Of a DNA stretch of 64,000 nucleotides, positions 17,325 to 26,713 are shown piece by piece. Position numbers and translations under genes: made by a program. Within the stretch, counting starts at the first letter, position 1. Each line of letters begins with the position of its first letter. The notes beneath the pieces are model-generated. The model saw nothing but the letters and a program-made list of their open reading frames with translations. It was not told where the DNA came from and ran no database searches. Location: contig NZ_CP109055.1 in NCBI RefSeq assembly GCF_035975855.1, positions 1,116,001-1,180,000 on the forward strand. The letters run 5' to 3'. The stretch is from Streptomyces sp. NBC_01304. GTDB taxonomy: Bacteria; Actinomycetota; Actinomycetes; Streptomycetales; Streptomycetaceae.

Positions 17325-18557
17325 GTGATATCGCGTCGTGCATTCCTGACGTCCGCCGCCGCCACCGCGGGTGCCGCGGTCGCCCTCACCGCTCCCAACT
17401 GGGCGAGCGCCCTAGCCCTGGGCGCCGAGGCGGCCCCGGCCACCTGTGAACTCGCGCTCCAGAACACCTCGTTGCCCGGCCAGGTACGCGCCTACGTGAC
17501 CGGCCACGAGCAGGGCACCGACCGCTGGGTCCTGCTCAAGCCCGACGGCGGCGTCTACCGCCCCGACTCCCCCGCGGCCCCGCAGACGCCCCTGCCCGTC
17601 GACTGCGCCATCCCCCTCGGCGCCGCGGGCTCCCCGCCGAAGGTCCTGACCCTTCCTCAGATGTACGGCGCCCGCGTCTACTTCGTACGCGACGACACCC
17701 TCGACTTCTTCCTCAACCCGGGCCCGTCCCTCGTGGAGCCGGCGTTCGCGACGCCCGCGGACCCCAACTACGGGCGCGTCTGGTCGTTCTGCGAATTCAC
17801 CTTCAACCCGCAGCAGCTGTACGCCAACATCAGCTACGTCGACCTCGTGACCGCGCTCCCCATCGGGCTGACCCTGGAGGGCGACGCCACCCACACCGTC
17901 GCCCCGCTGCCCGACGGCGCCGTCGACAAGATCGCCGCCGATCTAGCCGCACAGGCCGCCAAGGACGGACAGCCCTGGGACAAGCTGGTGATCCGCGGCA
18001 ACGGCGGCGTCCTGCGCGTCATCTCGCCGCAGAACCTCATGGCGCCGTACTTCGACCGGCCCGAGCAGATGCCGTTCCGCGATCTGTGGAACGCGTACAT
18101 CGACCAGGTGTGGGACAAGTACCGCGGCACCGACCTCAAGATCGACCTCCAGGGCGGCCGGGGCGTGCGCACGGGCCGGGTCAGCGGCGACACCCTCACC
18201 TTCGACGGCGGGCACACCTTCGCCAAGCCCACCTCGAAGGACATCTTCACCTGCAACCACGGCCCGTTCGCCAACAACCCCGGCGACCCCGACGACAAGA
18301 AGGCCCTCCTCGCGCGGCTCGCCGCCGGATTCAACCGCAGCATCATGCTCACCCACCCCGAGCAGCCCAACGGCACGACGACGGCCGACTACTACAAGGG
18401 CGACGTCACCAACCACTGGGCGCGCGTCGTCCACGCCAACTCGCCCATCGGGTACGCCTTCCCGTACGACGACGTACGCCCGGACGGCCAGCCCGACGTC
18501 TCGGGGGCCGCGCACGACGGCAACCCGAGGCGCTTCACGGTCAGCGTCGGGGCGTAG
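17325..18557 (+). CDS. Secreted GH64 endo-beta-1,3-glucanase
   Basis: 410 aa from a GTG with CAGGAGACC upstream. The N-terminus SRRAFLTSAAATAGAAVALT is a twin-arginine signal (RRAFL) with an Ala-rich h-region. The mature part matches the GH64 laminaripentaose-producing glucanase fold (DRWVLLKPDGGVY, FCEFTFN, YVDLVTALPIGLTLEG, ILTCNHGPF-like IFTCNHGPF). It would cut beta-1,3-glucans such as laminarin or fungal wall glucan outside the cell. A LacI operator lies 70 bp upstream and the convergent LacI gene begins 21 bp downstream at its 3' end, so induction by glucan fragments is likely. Confidence 0.92.
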   Translation: MISRRAFLTSAAATAGAAVALTAPNWASALALGAEAAPATCELALQNTSLPGQVRAYVTGHEQGTDRWVLLKPDGGVYRPDSPAAPQTPLPVDCAIPLGAAGSPPKVLTLPQMYGARVYFVRDDTLDFFLNPGPSLVEPAFATPADPNYGRVWSFCEFTFNPQQLYANISYVDLVTALPIGLTLEGDATHTVAPLPDGAVDKIAADLAAQAAKDGQPWDKLVIRGNGGVLRVISPQNLMAPYFDRPEQMPFRDLWNAYIDQVWDKYRGTDLKIDLQGGRGVRTGRVSGDTLTFDGGHTFAKPTSKDIFTCNHGPFANNPGDPDDKKALLARLAAGFNRSIMLTHPEQPNGTTTADYYKGDVTNHWARVVHANSPIGYAFPYDDVRPDGQPDVSGAAHDGNPRRFTVSVGA

Positions 18558-18578
18558 CCCCGGGCAGGTCCGCGCCGC

Positions 18579-19658
18579 TCACGCCGAGGCCCTGCGCACC
18601 AGGGCAGTCGGCAGCACGATCCCGGCAGGCCCGGCCCCGGCCCCCTCATCAGGGCCGGGGCCACCGGGCTCCTTCGGTGCGCCGCGAGGCGCCTCCACCC
18701 CGAGATCGCGCAGCAGCGTCCGGGCCATCAACCGGCCCATGTGCTCGATGTCCTGACGGACCGTCGTCAGCGGCGGCTCGGTCTGCTCGGCGAGCGGCAG
18801 CATGTCGTCGAAGCCGACCACCGCGACGTCGTCCGGGACGCTCCTGCCCCGCTCGCGCAGCACCCGCAGGGCCCCGGACGCCGACAGGTCGTTGGCCGCG
18901 AAGACCGCGTCCAGGTCCGGGCAGCGGTCGAGGAGTTCACGCATCGCGCGCTCCCCGCCCGCCGGGGTGAAGTCGCCCGCCGCGACCAGCTCCCGGCCCG
19001 GGTCCGCCAGGGCGTCACGGTAGCCGTCGAGACGGTCGGCCGCCGAGGTCTGGTCCAGCGGTCCGGTGATGTGCGCGATGCGGGTGCACCCCAGGCCCAC
19101 GAGGTGGCGTACGGCTTCCCGAGCGCCACCCCGGTTGTCGCAGTCGACGTACGACGCGCTCTCCGGACCGCCCGACCAGCCGGGCCTGCCGCCGAACACG
19201 GTCGGCAGCCCGGCCCGCCGGACGAGGCCGGGCAGCGGGTCGTCCAGGTGGAGCGAGAAGACGAGCGCGCCGTCGACATGGCCGCCCGCCAGATAGCGGC
19301 CGACCCGCTCGTGGTCGTCCCCGCCCTCCGTGAGCAGCAGCACGAGCTGCACGTTCCGAGCCGCCAACTCCCGGCTGATACCTCGCAGTTGCAGGGCGAA
19401 GAACGGGTCGGCGAACACCCTCGTCTCGGGTTCGGCGATGACCACGCCCACCGCGTCGTGACGTCGGGTGACGAGGCTGCGGGCGGCCCGGTTCGGCACG
19501 TAGCCCAGCTCGTCGACGACGCGTCGCACCTGCTCCGCCAGGACCGCGCGGACTCCCGCGTCACCGTTGACGACGCGGGACACCGTGGCTCTGGACACCC
19601 CGGCACGGGCGGCCACCGCCTCGAGGGTGGGACGGGGGGCGGCGCTCTCCTCGGTCAC
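18579..19658 (-). CDS. LacI family transcriptional repressor
   Basis: 359 aa from a GTG with an AGGAG upstream. The N-terminal HTH (PTLEAVAARAGVSRATVSRVVNG) and hinge (ELGYVPNRAARSLVTRR) are canonical, followed by the periplasmic-binding-like sugar domain (VVIAEPE, DGALVFS, FAANDLSASGAL, VAVVGFDDM). A Pro/Gly-rich insertion (about residues 325-345) interrupts the normally conserved C-terminus. It converges with the GH64 glucanase gene, whose promoter has a perfect LacI palindrome, so it is the best candidate regulator. The effector is unknown. Confidence 0.93.
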   Translation of the reverse strand: MTEESAAPRPTLEAVAARAGVSRATVSRVVNGDAGVRAVLAEQVRRVVDELGYVPNRAARSLVTRRHDAVGVVIAEPETRVFADPFFALQLRGISRELAARNVQLVLLLTEGGDDHERVGRYLAGGHVDGALVFSLHLDDPLPGLVRRAGLPTVFGGRPGWSGGPESASYVDCDNRGGAREAVRHLVGLGCTRIAHITGPLDQTSAADRLDGYRDALADPGRELVAAGDFTPAGGERAMRELLDRCPDLDAVFAANDLSASGALRVLRERGRSVPDDVAVVGFDDMLPLAEQTEPPLTTVRQDIEHMGRLMARTLLRDLGVEAPRGAPKEPGGPGPDEGAGAGPAGIVLPTALVRRASA

Positions 19659-19715
19659 CGGCAGGGCTCCTCGCAGTGGCGGACTCGCGTTCGCCGGTCA
19701 GGATACGACCCCCGG

Positions 19716-20732
19716 TCAGGCGCGGTGCCCGAGCGTGCGAAGGACCGTGGCCGCCTGGTGATCGGCGCCCAGCTCGTTGGGGTGGAGCGGGACGGCGAGG
19801 CCCGGCGGATTGGCCGTCAGGGGGACGAAGCCCTCGACCCACTTGGTGCCGGGCCACTGGCAGACGTCATGGCCGACGCTGCCCTCGTAGGTGTTCACCA
19901 GGCGCACGTCGAAGCCCTTGACGTCCCTCTTGGCCCGCTTGACGGCCCTGGTCAACGTCGCGTTGATCTCCTGCAGTTTGCGGCCGAGCCACATGAGGTC
20001 GCCGTCGTTGACCTGTACGTACGGGAAGCAGCCGGCGGTGGTGGGCACCCCCGCGAGGTAGTCGACGACCAGCACGGTGGCGTGCGGCGCGAGGGCATGG
20101 GTGCGCTTGAGGGCGTCGTACACCTTGTTCTCGACCGGTGCGATCTGCCGGGACATCGCGTCGACTCCGCCCTTGACCCAGCTCTTCTTGCACTGGCCCC
20201 CGAGGGGCGCGGGCAGGGCCAGGCCGGGCAGCAGTTCCAGGGACGGGAGCAGGTTGAAGCAGGATCCGGCGACGCCCGCGAGGCCCGCGTCGTTGCCGCC
20301 GATGCCGAGGGTGACCAGGTCGGTGGTGCGGGTCAGTCGGTCGAACTGGGGCGGGTTGGTGCCCTTGAAGAGGCCCAGGTGGTTGAGCTCCTGAGGCTTG
20401 GCCAGGTGCTCGGAGGTGGCGGCTCCGCAGGTGGCGTCGCGCAGGGTGGTGACGCCGAGTTGCTTGGCCACCTTCTTCGGATAGTTCCAGGTGGACTGGA
20501 AGCAGGCGTACGGGGTGTGTTCGCTCGACACGTTCGTCAGCAGGGCGACGTCGGCGGACCAGGAGTCGCCGAGCGCGACGTACTCCTTGTACTTGCGGGG
20601 CGCGGCCGGCCGGTCGTCGGCCGGTGCGAGGGAAGCCTGGGCGGGGGAAGCCTGGGCGGGCAGCGCGCCGGCGAGCAGCGCGGTGCACGCGGCGGCGACG
20701 GAACAGGCGAGGCGGGACGGCGGGAATCGCAT
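19716..20732 (-). CDS. Secreted SGNH/GDSL-type lipase or esterase
   Basis: 338 aa. A signal peptide (RLACSVAAACTALLAGALPAQA) is followed by the SGNH blocks: VALGDSWSAD (block I; Ser nucleophile, with W after GDS), GIGGNDAG (block III) and PLHPNELGADHQA (block V; His). Six or more cysteines suggest disulphides, as in the Streptomyces extracellular lipase group. The start at 20732 is chosen for its GGAG ribosome site and because it gives a complete signal peptide; a 26-codon in-frame extension exists upstream. The substrate is probably an acyl ester. Confidence 0.9.
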   Translation of the reverse strand: MRFPPSRLACSVAAACTALLAGALPAQASPAQASLAPADDRPAAPRKYKEYVALGDSWSADVALLTNVSSEHTPYACFQSTWNYPKKVAKQLGVTTLRDATCGAATSEHLAKPQELNHLGLFKGTNPPQFDRLTRTTDLVTLGIGGNDAGLAGVAGSCFNLLPSLELLPGLALPAPLGGQCKKSWVKGGVDAMSRQIAPVENKVYDALKRTHALAPHATVLVVDYLAGVPTTAGCFPYVQVNDGDLMWLGRKLQEINATLTRAVKRAKRDVKGFDVRLVNTYEGSVGHDVCQWPGTKWVEGFVPLTANPPGLAVPLHPNELGADHQAATVLRTLGHRA

Positions 20733-20932
20733 GGGCACTCCGGGGGACGGGGGTGGGGACCTCGTCCGCCCATCCAGCCATCCGCCGGGCACCGTAGGGC
20801 GCATACCCACCGCAGGTTCACCCGGCCCGCCCCTCCCCCCTCGCCCAGGAGTGCGACCACCGGGTGACGGCCTAGCCCGAAAGAACTACCCGACGGTGAT
20901 CCGGACGGCCTCGCGCGCCACGCCCCGTGGGC

Positions 20933-22855
20933 TCAGGACTCCGCCATCACGATCACGCTGTCGCCGACGCCGAAGGAGAGCCTTTCCTTCTTGTCGGGGT
21001 TGAGCCGGATCCCGAAGGACGGCGGCAGCGCGGCCTCCGCCTGGAGGCGATAGCCGATCGCCGAGTGGCCCTGGCGGCGGGCCGATTCCACCACCGTGTA
21101 GAAGTCGATGTCGTGCTGCAGCGCCACGTAGTCGCCCGCGGGCTTGAGGTAGATCTCGCAGCCGTCGGCGGCGAACAGGTCGTCGAAGAGGCGGGCGAGG
21201 TGACGGTTCTCCGACACCTGGGTCATGAGCAGGCTGATGACCTTGTCGCTGACGATGAAGTCGTCGCCCTCACTGATCGGGGCGAGGGCGCGGTTGCGGT
21301 CGTCGGCCATCTCGGTGACGACCGGGAGTTCGCGGCCCAGGGTGTTCTCCAGGTCCCGCAGGTGCAGCAGCGTGACCAGCGTCTGGTTGTCGGCCCGGCC
21401 GGTGTCGATGTCGTCGTAGCCGAGCACGATGACGTGGTCGTACCCGCCGATGTCGAGCCGCTTCAGCGTCCTGGGGCGGGTGATGTCGCCCGTCTCGCAC
21501 GACACCTCGAGGTTGGTGAGCTCGGTGCGGGCCGCCTCGACCACGCCCTTCGCCTCGGCCCCGCGGGCCACGACGTGCAGCCGGGAGCCTGCGGCCACAT
21601 AGGTGTCGAGCTGGGAAATGATCGTTGCGGCACGCCGGTTCCAGCCGAGTACGAGGATCGTGTCGGGTTGTATCTCGCGCGGCCGGGGGGTGACGATCGC
21701 CGCCTCGTCGATCTCGTACGCGAAGTCCGACACGATCACCGTGTCGTCGTCCCGCGACACCGCGATGATCTGGTCGCCCTCGGCGATGACGGTGTCGGGC
21801 GCCGGATTGAGCACGATCGCCCCGTCGGCCGCCCGCAGCAGCCCGGCCGGCGACGAGGTGTCGTAGGCGAGAAGCGCGTCGCCGTACGTCCTGCCGGTCA
21901 GCGTCGGCTCGGGGCACATGTAGAACTCGTCGCCCGCGTAGTTCAGCAGGTCCATGTAGATCACGGACAGTCCCGGCTGCCGGCTGGTCTGCACGATCAG
22001 CCGCGCGGAGATGTCGTCGATGCCGGCCACGCAGGCCTCCGCGCCGCCGGCGAGCCGGGCCGCCTCGCGGTTGTGGCCGCATTGCACGGCCGCGACGATG
22101 TGGTACGGCTGCTCGCGCCGCTGCGGGCTCTGGGTGATCGCGAGCAGGGTCTTCACGACCTCGGCGTCACCGCTGTCGTCGCTGGCGCACACCTGCGCGG
22201 CCTCGGGGTCCTTGGGGGGCGGTGCCAGGACGATGATCGAGCGGGCCTCGTCCGGGTTGGTCAGATGGATGTCGGTGGTGTCCATCGGGCTGCCGGTCCG
22301 GCAGATCACCCGGGTGGTTCCGGTGTGCGGCACCTTCGCATGGATCTCGTCCTCCATCTCGACCTTGTCCTTGTCGGCGAGGATCACGACCGCCGACCGG
22401 CGCAGATTGGAGTTGGCCTCGACCAGCTCGGAGACGATCGGGAAGACCTGGTCCGACCAGCCGAGGAGCACCGTGTGCTGCTTCTCCAGGACCACCGAAC
22501 GGCCCTTGCGCAGATCCAGGATCTTGCGGTTCACGCCTGCCGTGATCAGACCGACGAGAGTGCTGGCGAAGAACAGGCCGACCAGGGCGAGGACGATCGA
22601 GAAGAGCACGAAGAGCGGGGTGCCGACCGGGCCGCCGAGCGCGAAAGTCTTGGCGGTGTTCTTCCATATGGACACGAGCTGGTTGCCCAGGGTCGTGGGG
22701 GTGTTCTTGTCCGCCCACACCAGCAGCGCGCTCACCGGGATGACGATCACGAGACAGATCGCCGAGAGCCAGCCGATCAGGGCCGGTGTGCCACGGGACA
22801 TGGTGTTGTCGAACCAGTACCGAAGCCGCGCCCTGGGCGAGGGCTCGCCACCCAT
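20933..22855 (-). CDS. CASTOR/POLLUX-related putative ion channel
   Basis: 640 aa from the ATG at 22855. Two N-terminal transmembrane helices (about 25-48 and 76-98) flank a pore-like segment. Two tandem RCK-like Rossmann modules follow (HTVLLGWSDQVFPIV... and DTILVLGWNRRAATII...), each with TrkA-type nucleotide or ion sites (VVILADKD, VIVLGYDDID). The product resembles bacterial homologues of the plant nuclear channels CASTOR and POLLUX, so ligand-gated K+ or Ca2+ permeation is inferred. It stands alone, about 240 bp from the divergent SH3-like gene. The start is uncertain, as the frame is open 76 codons upstream. Confidence 0.88.
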   Translation of the reverse strand: MGGEPSPRARLRYWFDNTMSRGTPALIGWLSAICLVIVIPVSALLVWADKNTPTTLGNQLVSIWKNTAKTFALGGPVGTPLFVLFSIVLALVGLFFASTLVGLITAGVNRKILDLRKGRSVVLEKQHTVLLGWSDQVFPIVSELVEANSNLRRSAVVILADKDKVEMEDEIHAKVPHTGTTRVICRTGSPMDTTDIHLTNPDEARSIIVLAPPPKDPEAAQVCASDDSGDAEVVKTLLAITQSPQRREQPYHIVAAVQCGHNREAARLAGGAEACVAGIDDISARLIVQTSRQPGLSVIYMDLLNYAGDEFYMCPEPTLTGRTYGDALLAYDTSSPAGLLRAADGAIVLNPAPDTVIAEGDQIIAVSRDDDTVIVSDFAYEIDEAAIVTPRPREIQPDTILVLGWNRRAATIISQLDTYVAAGSRLHVVARGAEAKGVVEAARTELTNLEVSCETGDITRPRTLKRLDIGGYDHVIVLGYDDIDTGRADNQTLVTLLHLRDLENTLGRELPVVTEMADDRNRALAPISEGDDFIVSDKVISLLMTQVSENRHLARLFDDLFAADGCEIYLKPAGDYVALQHDIDFYTVVESARRQGHSAIGYRLQAEAALPPSFGIRLNPDKKERLSFGVGDSVIVMAES

Positions 22856-23097
22856 GCAGCACCACGCTCCCTGCTGTGAGAAGACCTCCAGACGTGCCGG
22901 GCATTTTCGATCCTCTGCCGGATCCCGTGCCCTCGCAGCTCCAGTGGCGCAGCGGAGCGACCCCACGGGGCGCACCACCGCACCCTTCCCCCGGCCTGCG
23001 GGCGGTCCGGGCGGGCCCGGTAGTGTGCTCGAATCCTTGATCACGTACGGGGCGACCAGATCTGACGCTCCGACAACTACCAAGAGGGGGACGACAC

Positions 23098-23448
23098 ATG
23101 AGGCTGAAACTGGTGGCTCCCGCCATCGCCTCGCTGGCCCTGATCGGCACCGCCCTGACCGGCGGGGTCGCCGCCGCGACCACGCACACCGCCACCGCGG
23201 CCAAGTCCGCGCCGGCCGCGTGCGTCTACGTGGAGGCCGCGGAGAGCGTGAAAATACGCAAGACCAAGGCGGTGAACGGCACCGCGCTCGGTCTGCTGCC
23301 GAAGGGCTCGAGCGCCTGTACGACCAACAATCCCAACACCACGGGCGGCTCCTACAACCTCTGCGGGCACCGCAGCACGAAGTGGGAGGAGATCACGTAC
23401 CGGGGCATCCGCGGTTGGATCCCCTACTACTGCACGCGGGGCGTGTAA
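23098..23448 (+). CDS. Small secreted SH3-like domain protein
   Basis: 116 aa. A clear Sec signal peptide (LVAPAIASLALIGTALTGGVAAA) precedes a ~75-residue bacterial-SH3-like domain (VKIRKTKAVNGTALGLLPKGS ... RGWIPYYCTRGV). Four cysteines (CVY, ACTT, LCGH, YCTR) could form two disulphides. Such proteins are common in Streptomyces and may bind the cell wall; the precise role is unknown. GAGGGGGAC precedes the ATG. A hairpin terminator shared with the convergent flavoprotein gene follows. Confidence 0.85.
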   Translation: MRLKLVAPAIASLALIGTALTGGVAAATTHTATAAKSAPAACVYVEAAESVKIRKTKAVNGTALGLLPKGSSACTTNNPNTTGGSYNLCGHRSTKWEEITYRGIRGWIPYYCTRGV

Positions 23449-23466
23449 CCGACCGACCCCGCAGGT

Positions 23467-23500
23467 CACCCGCCCCGTGAGCACCGTCGCGGGGCGGGTG
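23467..23500. terminator. Bidirectional terminator between convergent genes
   Basis: Arms CACCCGCCCCG (23467-23477) and its complement (23490-23500) with a 12-nt loop lie between the SH3-like gene (plus) and the flavoprotein gene (minus). Confidence 0.65.
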
Positions 23501-23517
23501 TGCGTAACCCGTCCGGC

Positions 23518-24924
23518 CTACGCGACCGACCCGGCGGCCGCCTGGGGAGGGCGCACCGTGCGGGTCAGATCGTGGATCTGCCCCGAGGTCAGATAGCCGT
23601 CGGTGTCCTCGAAGTCGGCGAGGGTGGCGGGCCGGTGCGACTGGAAGCCGATCCGGACGAAATCGTCGCCGGCCAGCGCGTGCAGCAGCCACCCCGCGCC
23701 CACCCGGCAGCGGGCGGTCAGGGTGCGCATCGCCATCAGGTGGTAGCCGCTGGTGGCGGCCTGCGCGGGCAGTCCCGACAGCGGTACGCCGAGGGGCTTG
23801 GCGACCGCCTGGAGGCCGCCGAGGTCGACCACCAGACCGAGGTCCCGGTGCCGGTATTCGGTGGCGTCGAATCCCCGGATCGCGGCGAGCACGTTCATCG
23901 CGGCGGCCTTGCCCTGGCGCTGCGCGTGCTGGGCGGTCGGGGCGCACACCTGGTCGCCGCCGGTGGCGAGGTCCGGCACGGCTGCCGCGTCGCCCAGGGC
24001 GAACACTCCGTCGAGGCCCGGCACCGTCATGTCCGCCTCCGTCACGAGCCGGCCGCGGTCGGTGGCAGCGTCGAGGGTGGAGATGAGCGGGCTGGGGGCG
24101 ACGCCCGCCGTCCAGATCAGCGTGCGGCAGGGCAGCACCCGACCGTCGGTGAGCCTGACCACGTCCCGTCCGGCGGAGGCGACGGACACCCCCAACGACA
24201 CCTCGACGCCCCGCCGTTCGAGAATCCGCACGGCCTTGCGTCCGAGGCCGTCGCCGAGCTCCGGCATCAACTTCGCCGCGGTGTCCACCAGATGCCAGCG
24301 TATCTGTGCGGGGTCGAGATGGGGGTAGCGTTTGGCCGCCGACGCGGTCAGCCGCCGCAGGTGGGCGGCGGTCTCGGTGCCCGCGTACCCGCCGCCCACG
24401 ACCACGAACTGCAGCCGCGCCTCGCGCTCGGCGGGGTCGTCGGTCGCTGCGGCCAGATCGAGTTGGGCGATGACGTGGTCACGTACGTACGCGGCCTCGG
24501 CGAGCGTCTTCATGCCGAGCGCGTGCTCGGCCACCCCGGGGATGTCGAACTGCCGGGTCACGCTGCCCGGGGCGAGCACCAGGTAGTCGTACGCCCGCAC
24601 CTGCAGCTCGCCCTCGCTGTCGCGGACGACCACCGCCTTCGCCTTGGTGTCCACGCCGATTGCCCGCCCCGGCACCAGGGTGGTGCGGCGCAGCATCCTG
24701 CGCAGCGGAACGGCGACCGACTGCGGTGTGAGGCGGCCGGAGGCGACATGGGGCAGCAGTGGCAGATAGAGCTGATGGTTCTGGTCGCTGACGAGCGTGA
24801 TGTCGGCCTCGCGGGCGGCGAGCCTGCGCTCGAGCCGATGCGCGCACTCGAGCCCGGCGAAGCCGCCGCCGACGATGAGAATCCGCGGTGCGAAACCCTT
24901 GCTGTGCTTGTCGGTTGTCGTCAT
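23518..24924 (-). CDS. NAD(P)/FAD-dependent oxidoreductase, type II NADH dehydrogenase-like
   Basis: 468 aa. The N-terminal FAD-binding motif is VGGGFAGLECAHRL, the second dinucleotide fold is VVVGGGYAGTETAAHL, and the FAD-contact ATG/GD motifs are TLIWTAGV and VFALGDAAAVPD. This is the layout of NDH-2, which passes electrons from NADH to menaquinone without pumping protons. The ATG at 24924 has TTGGAGGC upstream. The C-terminal ~70 residues are longer and less conserved than in typical NDH-2. It is divergent from a Ddn-like gene, 208 bp away. Confidence 0.88.
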   Translation of the reverse strand: MTTTDKHSKGFAPRILIVGGGFAGLECAHRLERRLAAREADITLVSDQNHQLYLPLLPHVASGRLTPQSVAVPLRRMLRRTTLVPGRAIGVDTKAKAVVVRDSEGELQVRAYDYLVLAPGSVTRQFDIPGVAEHALGMKTLAEAAYVRDHVIAQLDLAAATDDPAEREARLQFVVVGGGYAGTETAAHLRRLTASAAKRYPHLDPAQIRWHLVDTAAKLMPELGDGLGRKAVRILERRGVEVSLGVSVASAGRDVVRLTDGRVLPCRTLIWTAGVAPSPLISTLDAATDRGRLVTEADMTVPGLDGVFALGDAAAVPDLATGGDQVCAPTAQHAQRQGKAAAMNVLAAIRGFDATEYRHRDLGLVVDLGGLQAVAKPLGVPLSGLPAQAATSGYHLMAMRTLTARCRVGAGWLLHALAGDDFVRIGFQSHRPATLADFEDTDGYLTSGQIHDLTRTVRPPQAAAGSVA

Positions 24925-25132
24925 GCCTCCAATCTGGTCCGCCCCGGCGCCCGCGACGTCACCCCGGGGACGGAACCGCATCCGCCGCGCGGTGGGGACG
25001 GCGTACACCCGGGGTGGATTAACCCGCGGGCAGCGGGTGTTGCCCATGGGCGACAGGTTCTGGGCCGCGACAGGACCAGCCGGCGACGGCAGCACGCAAG
25101 ATCACGCAGGATCACGCTACGAAAGGGAACCC

Positions 25133-25537
25133 ATGCTTTTCGGCGAGGAGCACGTACGCCGCTACGAGGAGACCGACGGCGAGGTCGGGCACATCTGGGA
25201 GAAGGGCGCCCCGACCCTCATCCTGACCACGAAGGGCCGCAAGTCCGGTGCGGACCGCAAGTTCCCGCTGATCTACCAGGAGGTCGACGGCGGCTACGTC
25301 ATCGTGGCGTCCAAGGGCGGCGCACCGGCCCACCCCGACTGGTATCTGAACCTGCAGGCCGACCCCCAGGTGCGGGTCCAGGTCCTGGGCGACAAGTTCA
25401 CCGCGCGGGCGCGCACCGCCCAGGCCGCCGAGCGCGAAGCACTGTGGCCGAAGATGGCCGCCGTGTGGCCGGACTACGACGAGTACCAGTCCAAGACCGA
25501 CCGCGAGATCCCCGTGGTCGTGCTCGACCGGATCTGA
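25133..25537 (+). CDS. Nitroreductase/quinone reductase family (Ddn-like, F420-type) protein
   Basis: 134 aa, the usual size of the deazaflavin-dependent nitroreductase family. Diagnostic segments are LILTTKGRKSGADRKFPLIY (the loop that contacts F420 phosphate in Ddn) and GGAPAHPDWYLNLQADPQVRVQ. It would use reduced F420 to reduce quinones or nitro compounds. The ATG follows GAAAGGGA. A strong hairpin terminates transcription just after the stop. Confidence 0.92.
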   Translation: MLFGEEHVRRYEETDGEVGHIWEKGAPTLILTTKGRKSGADRKFPLIYQEVDGGYVIVASKGGAPAHPDWYLNLQADPQVRVQVLGDKFTARARTAQAAEREALWPKMAAVWPDYDEYQSKTDREIPVVVLDRI

Positions 25538-25551
25538 TGTCGGCTCGACGG

Positions 25552-25583
25552 GTGCGGCCTGCGGGGAGGCCCGCAAGCCGCAC
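25552..25583 (+). terminator. Terminator after Ddn-like gene
   Basis: A 7-bp outer stem (GTGCGGC/GCCGCAC), one mismatch and a 6-bp inner stem (TGCGGG/CCCGCA) around a GAGG loop, 14 bp after the stop. The remaining ~235 bp before the next gene show nothing I can assign. Confidence 0.7.
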
Positions 25584-25818
25584 GCGTCGCGCGCGCCTAC
25601 GGCGCCAGCGCCAACCGGCAAGAGGTGCGTGGCCCTTGGAGTGCCTGTGCGACGCACGGGTTCGTCCCGTCCGACGCCGGCTCATGGCCGTGTAACGCGG
25701 GCACCCACGCGAGTGGAGTCGTCATGCCGTCGACTGTGACAGCGCCCACTGACAACCGACCGAGGCCCCTGACGCCACGTCCGCTCGACAACGGCCCGCC
25801 GGGCCCGGCAGCTTGCGG

Positions 25819-26538
25819 CTACCGCGTGAGGTCGATGACGACCCGGTGGCCGAAGATCCCGTTGGTGTAGTCCAGGCGCAGCTCCTTCGACGCCGTGGGG
25901 ACCTCGAACGCCATCTGTCCCCTGCGCTGCTCCCCCGGCGCCAACTCCCCGTCCGGGGCGCTGTCCACGCCGACGACGATGGACCTGCTGTACGCGCGGC
26001 CCTCCTCGTCGCGGAGTTCGCTGGTGAACAGGGAACTGGCCGTCCGCGCCTTGTCCTGGGTGTTCTTCACCGTCAGGTCCACGACGACGAATCGCTTGCC
26101 CGCCTCGGGCTGGGTGAACTGGTTGTCGGAGACAAAGGGGTCGATGACCTCATTGACCTTCAGCTCCCAGCCGTCCGCCGCGACGGTGTCGCCCACCTTG
26201 AAGGCCTCCCGGTCCGTCGACGCACCGCGGTCCGTACCCGACGGTGACGAGGAGACCTTCTCGGGCTTCTTGCCCTGGTCGGAACCGACCATGACGACGA
26301 TGGCCGCGCACCCGCCGACCGTGAGGACCAGGAGTCCGCCACAGCCGATGACGAGCCACTTCCAAGGATTCTTCTTCGGTGGCTGAGGTGGCTGAGCGGA
26401 CCAGGACGGCGGCTGCGGCGGTGAGTGATGCTGCCGTCCCCCTTGCCCTGCACCACCCCACCCCTGCGGCTGTTCCGGACGGCTGCCCCATGGATCATCG
26501 CTGTTGCCGGGGTTCGGTGGTGAATCAGAGGAGTTCAT
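25819..26538 (-). CDS. Membrane-anchored DUF4352 protein
   Basis: 239 aa. A Pro/Gln/Gly-rich cytoplasmic tail (~55 residues) leads into one transmembrane helix (KWLVIGCGGLLVLTVGGCAAIVV region), then a Ser-rich linker and an extracellular DUF4352 immunoglobulin-like domain (FKVGDTVAADGWELKVNEV ... KRFVVVDLTVKNTQDKA ... GIFGHRVVIDL). The role of this domain is unknown; many Streptomyces carry several copies. No SD sits at the usual distance from the ATG at 26538. In-frame ATGs at 26571 and 26580 are alternatives, so the N-terminus may be up to 14 residues longer. Confidence 0.82.
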   Translation of the reverse strand: MNSSDSPPNPGNSDDPWGSRPEQPQGWGGAGQGGRQHHSPPQPPSWSAQPPQPPKKNPWKWLVIGCGGLLVLTVGGCAAIVVMVGSDQGKKPEKVSSSPSGTDRGASTDREAFKVGDTVAADGWELKVNEVIDPFVSDNQFTQPEAGKRFVVVDLTVKNTQDKARTASSLFTSELRDEEGRAYSRSIVVGVDSAPDGELAPGEQRRGQMAFEVPTASKELRLDYTNGIFGHRVVIDLTR

Positions 26539-26713
26539 GGGCACGCTTATACGGGCCCGTTCCTTCCTCATATCGGACATGCGTCCGCTGATCACAGCCA
26601 TTAGCGACGACGGCGCAACGCTGCTGCTCCGTTCGGAGGCGACGAAGGGCGAAGAGCGCGGACGGGCGCCGCTTCGCGCCTCGGCGCGGCCTCTGCCCCG
26701 GTCAGGGCTCCGG

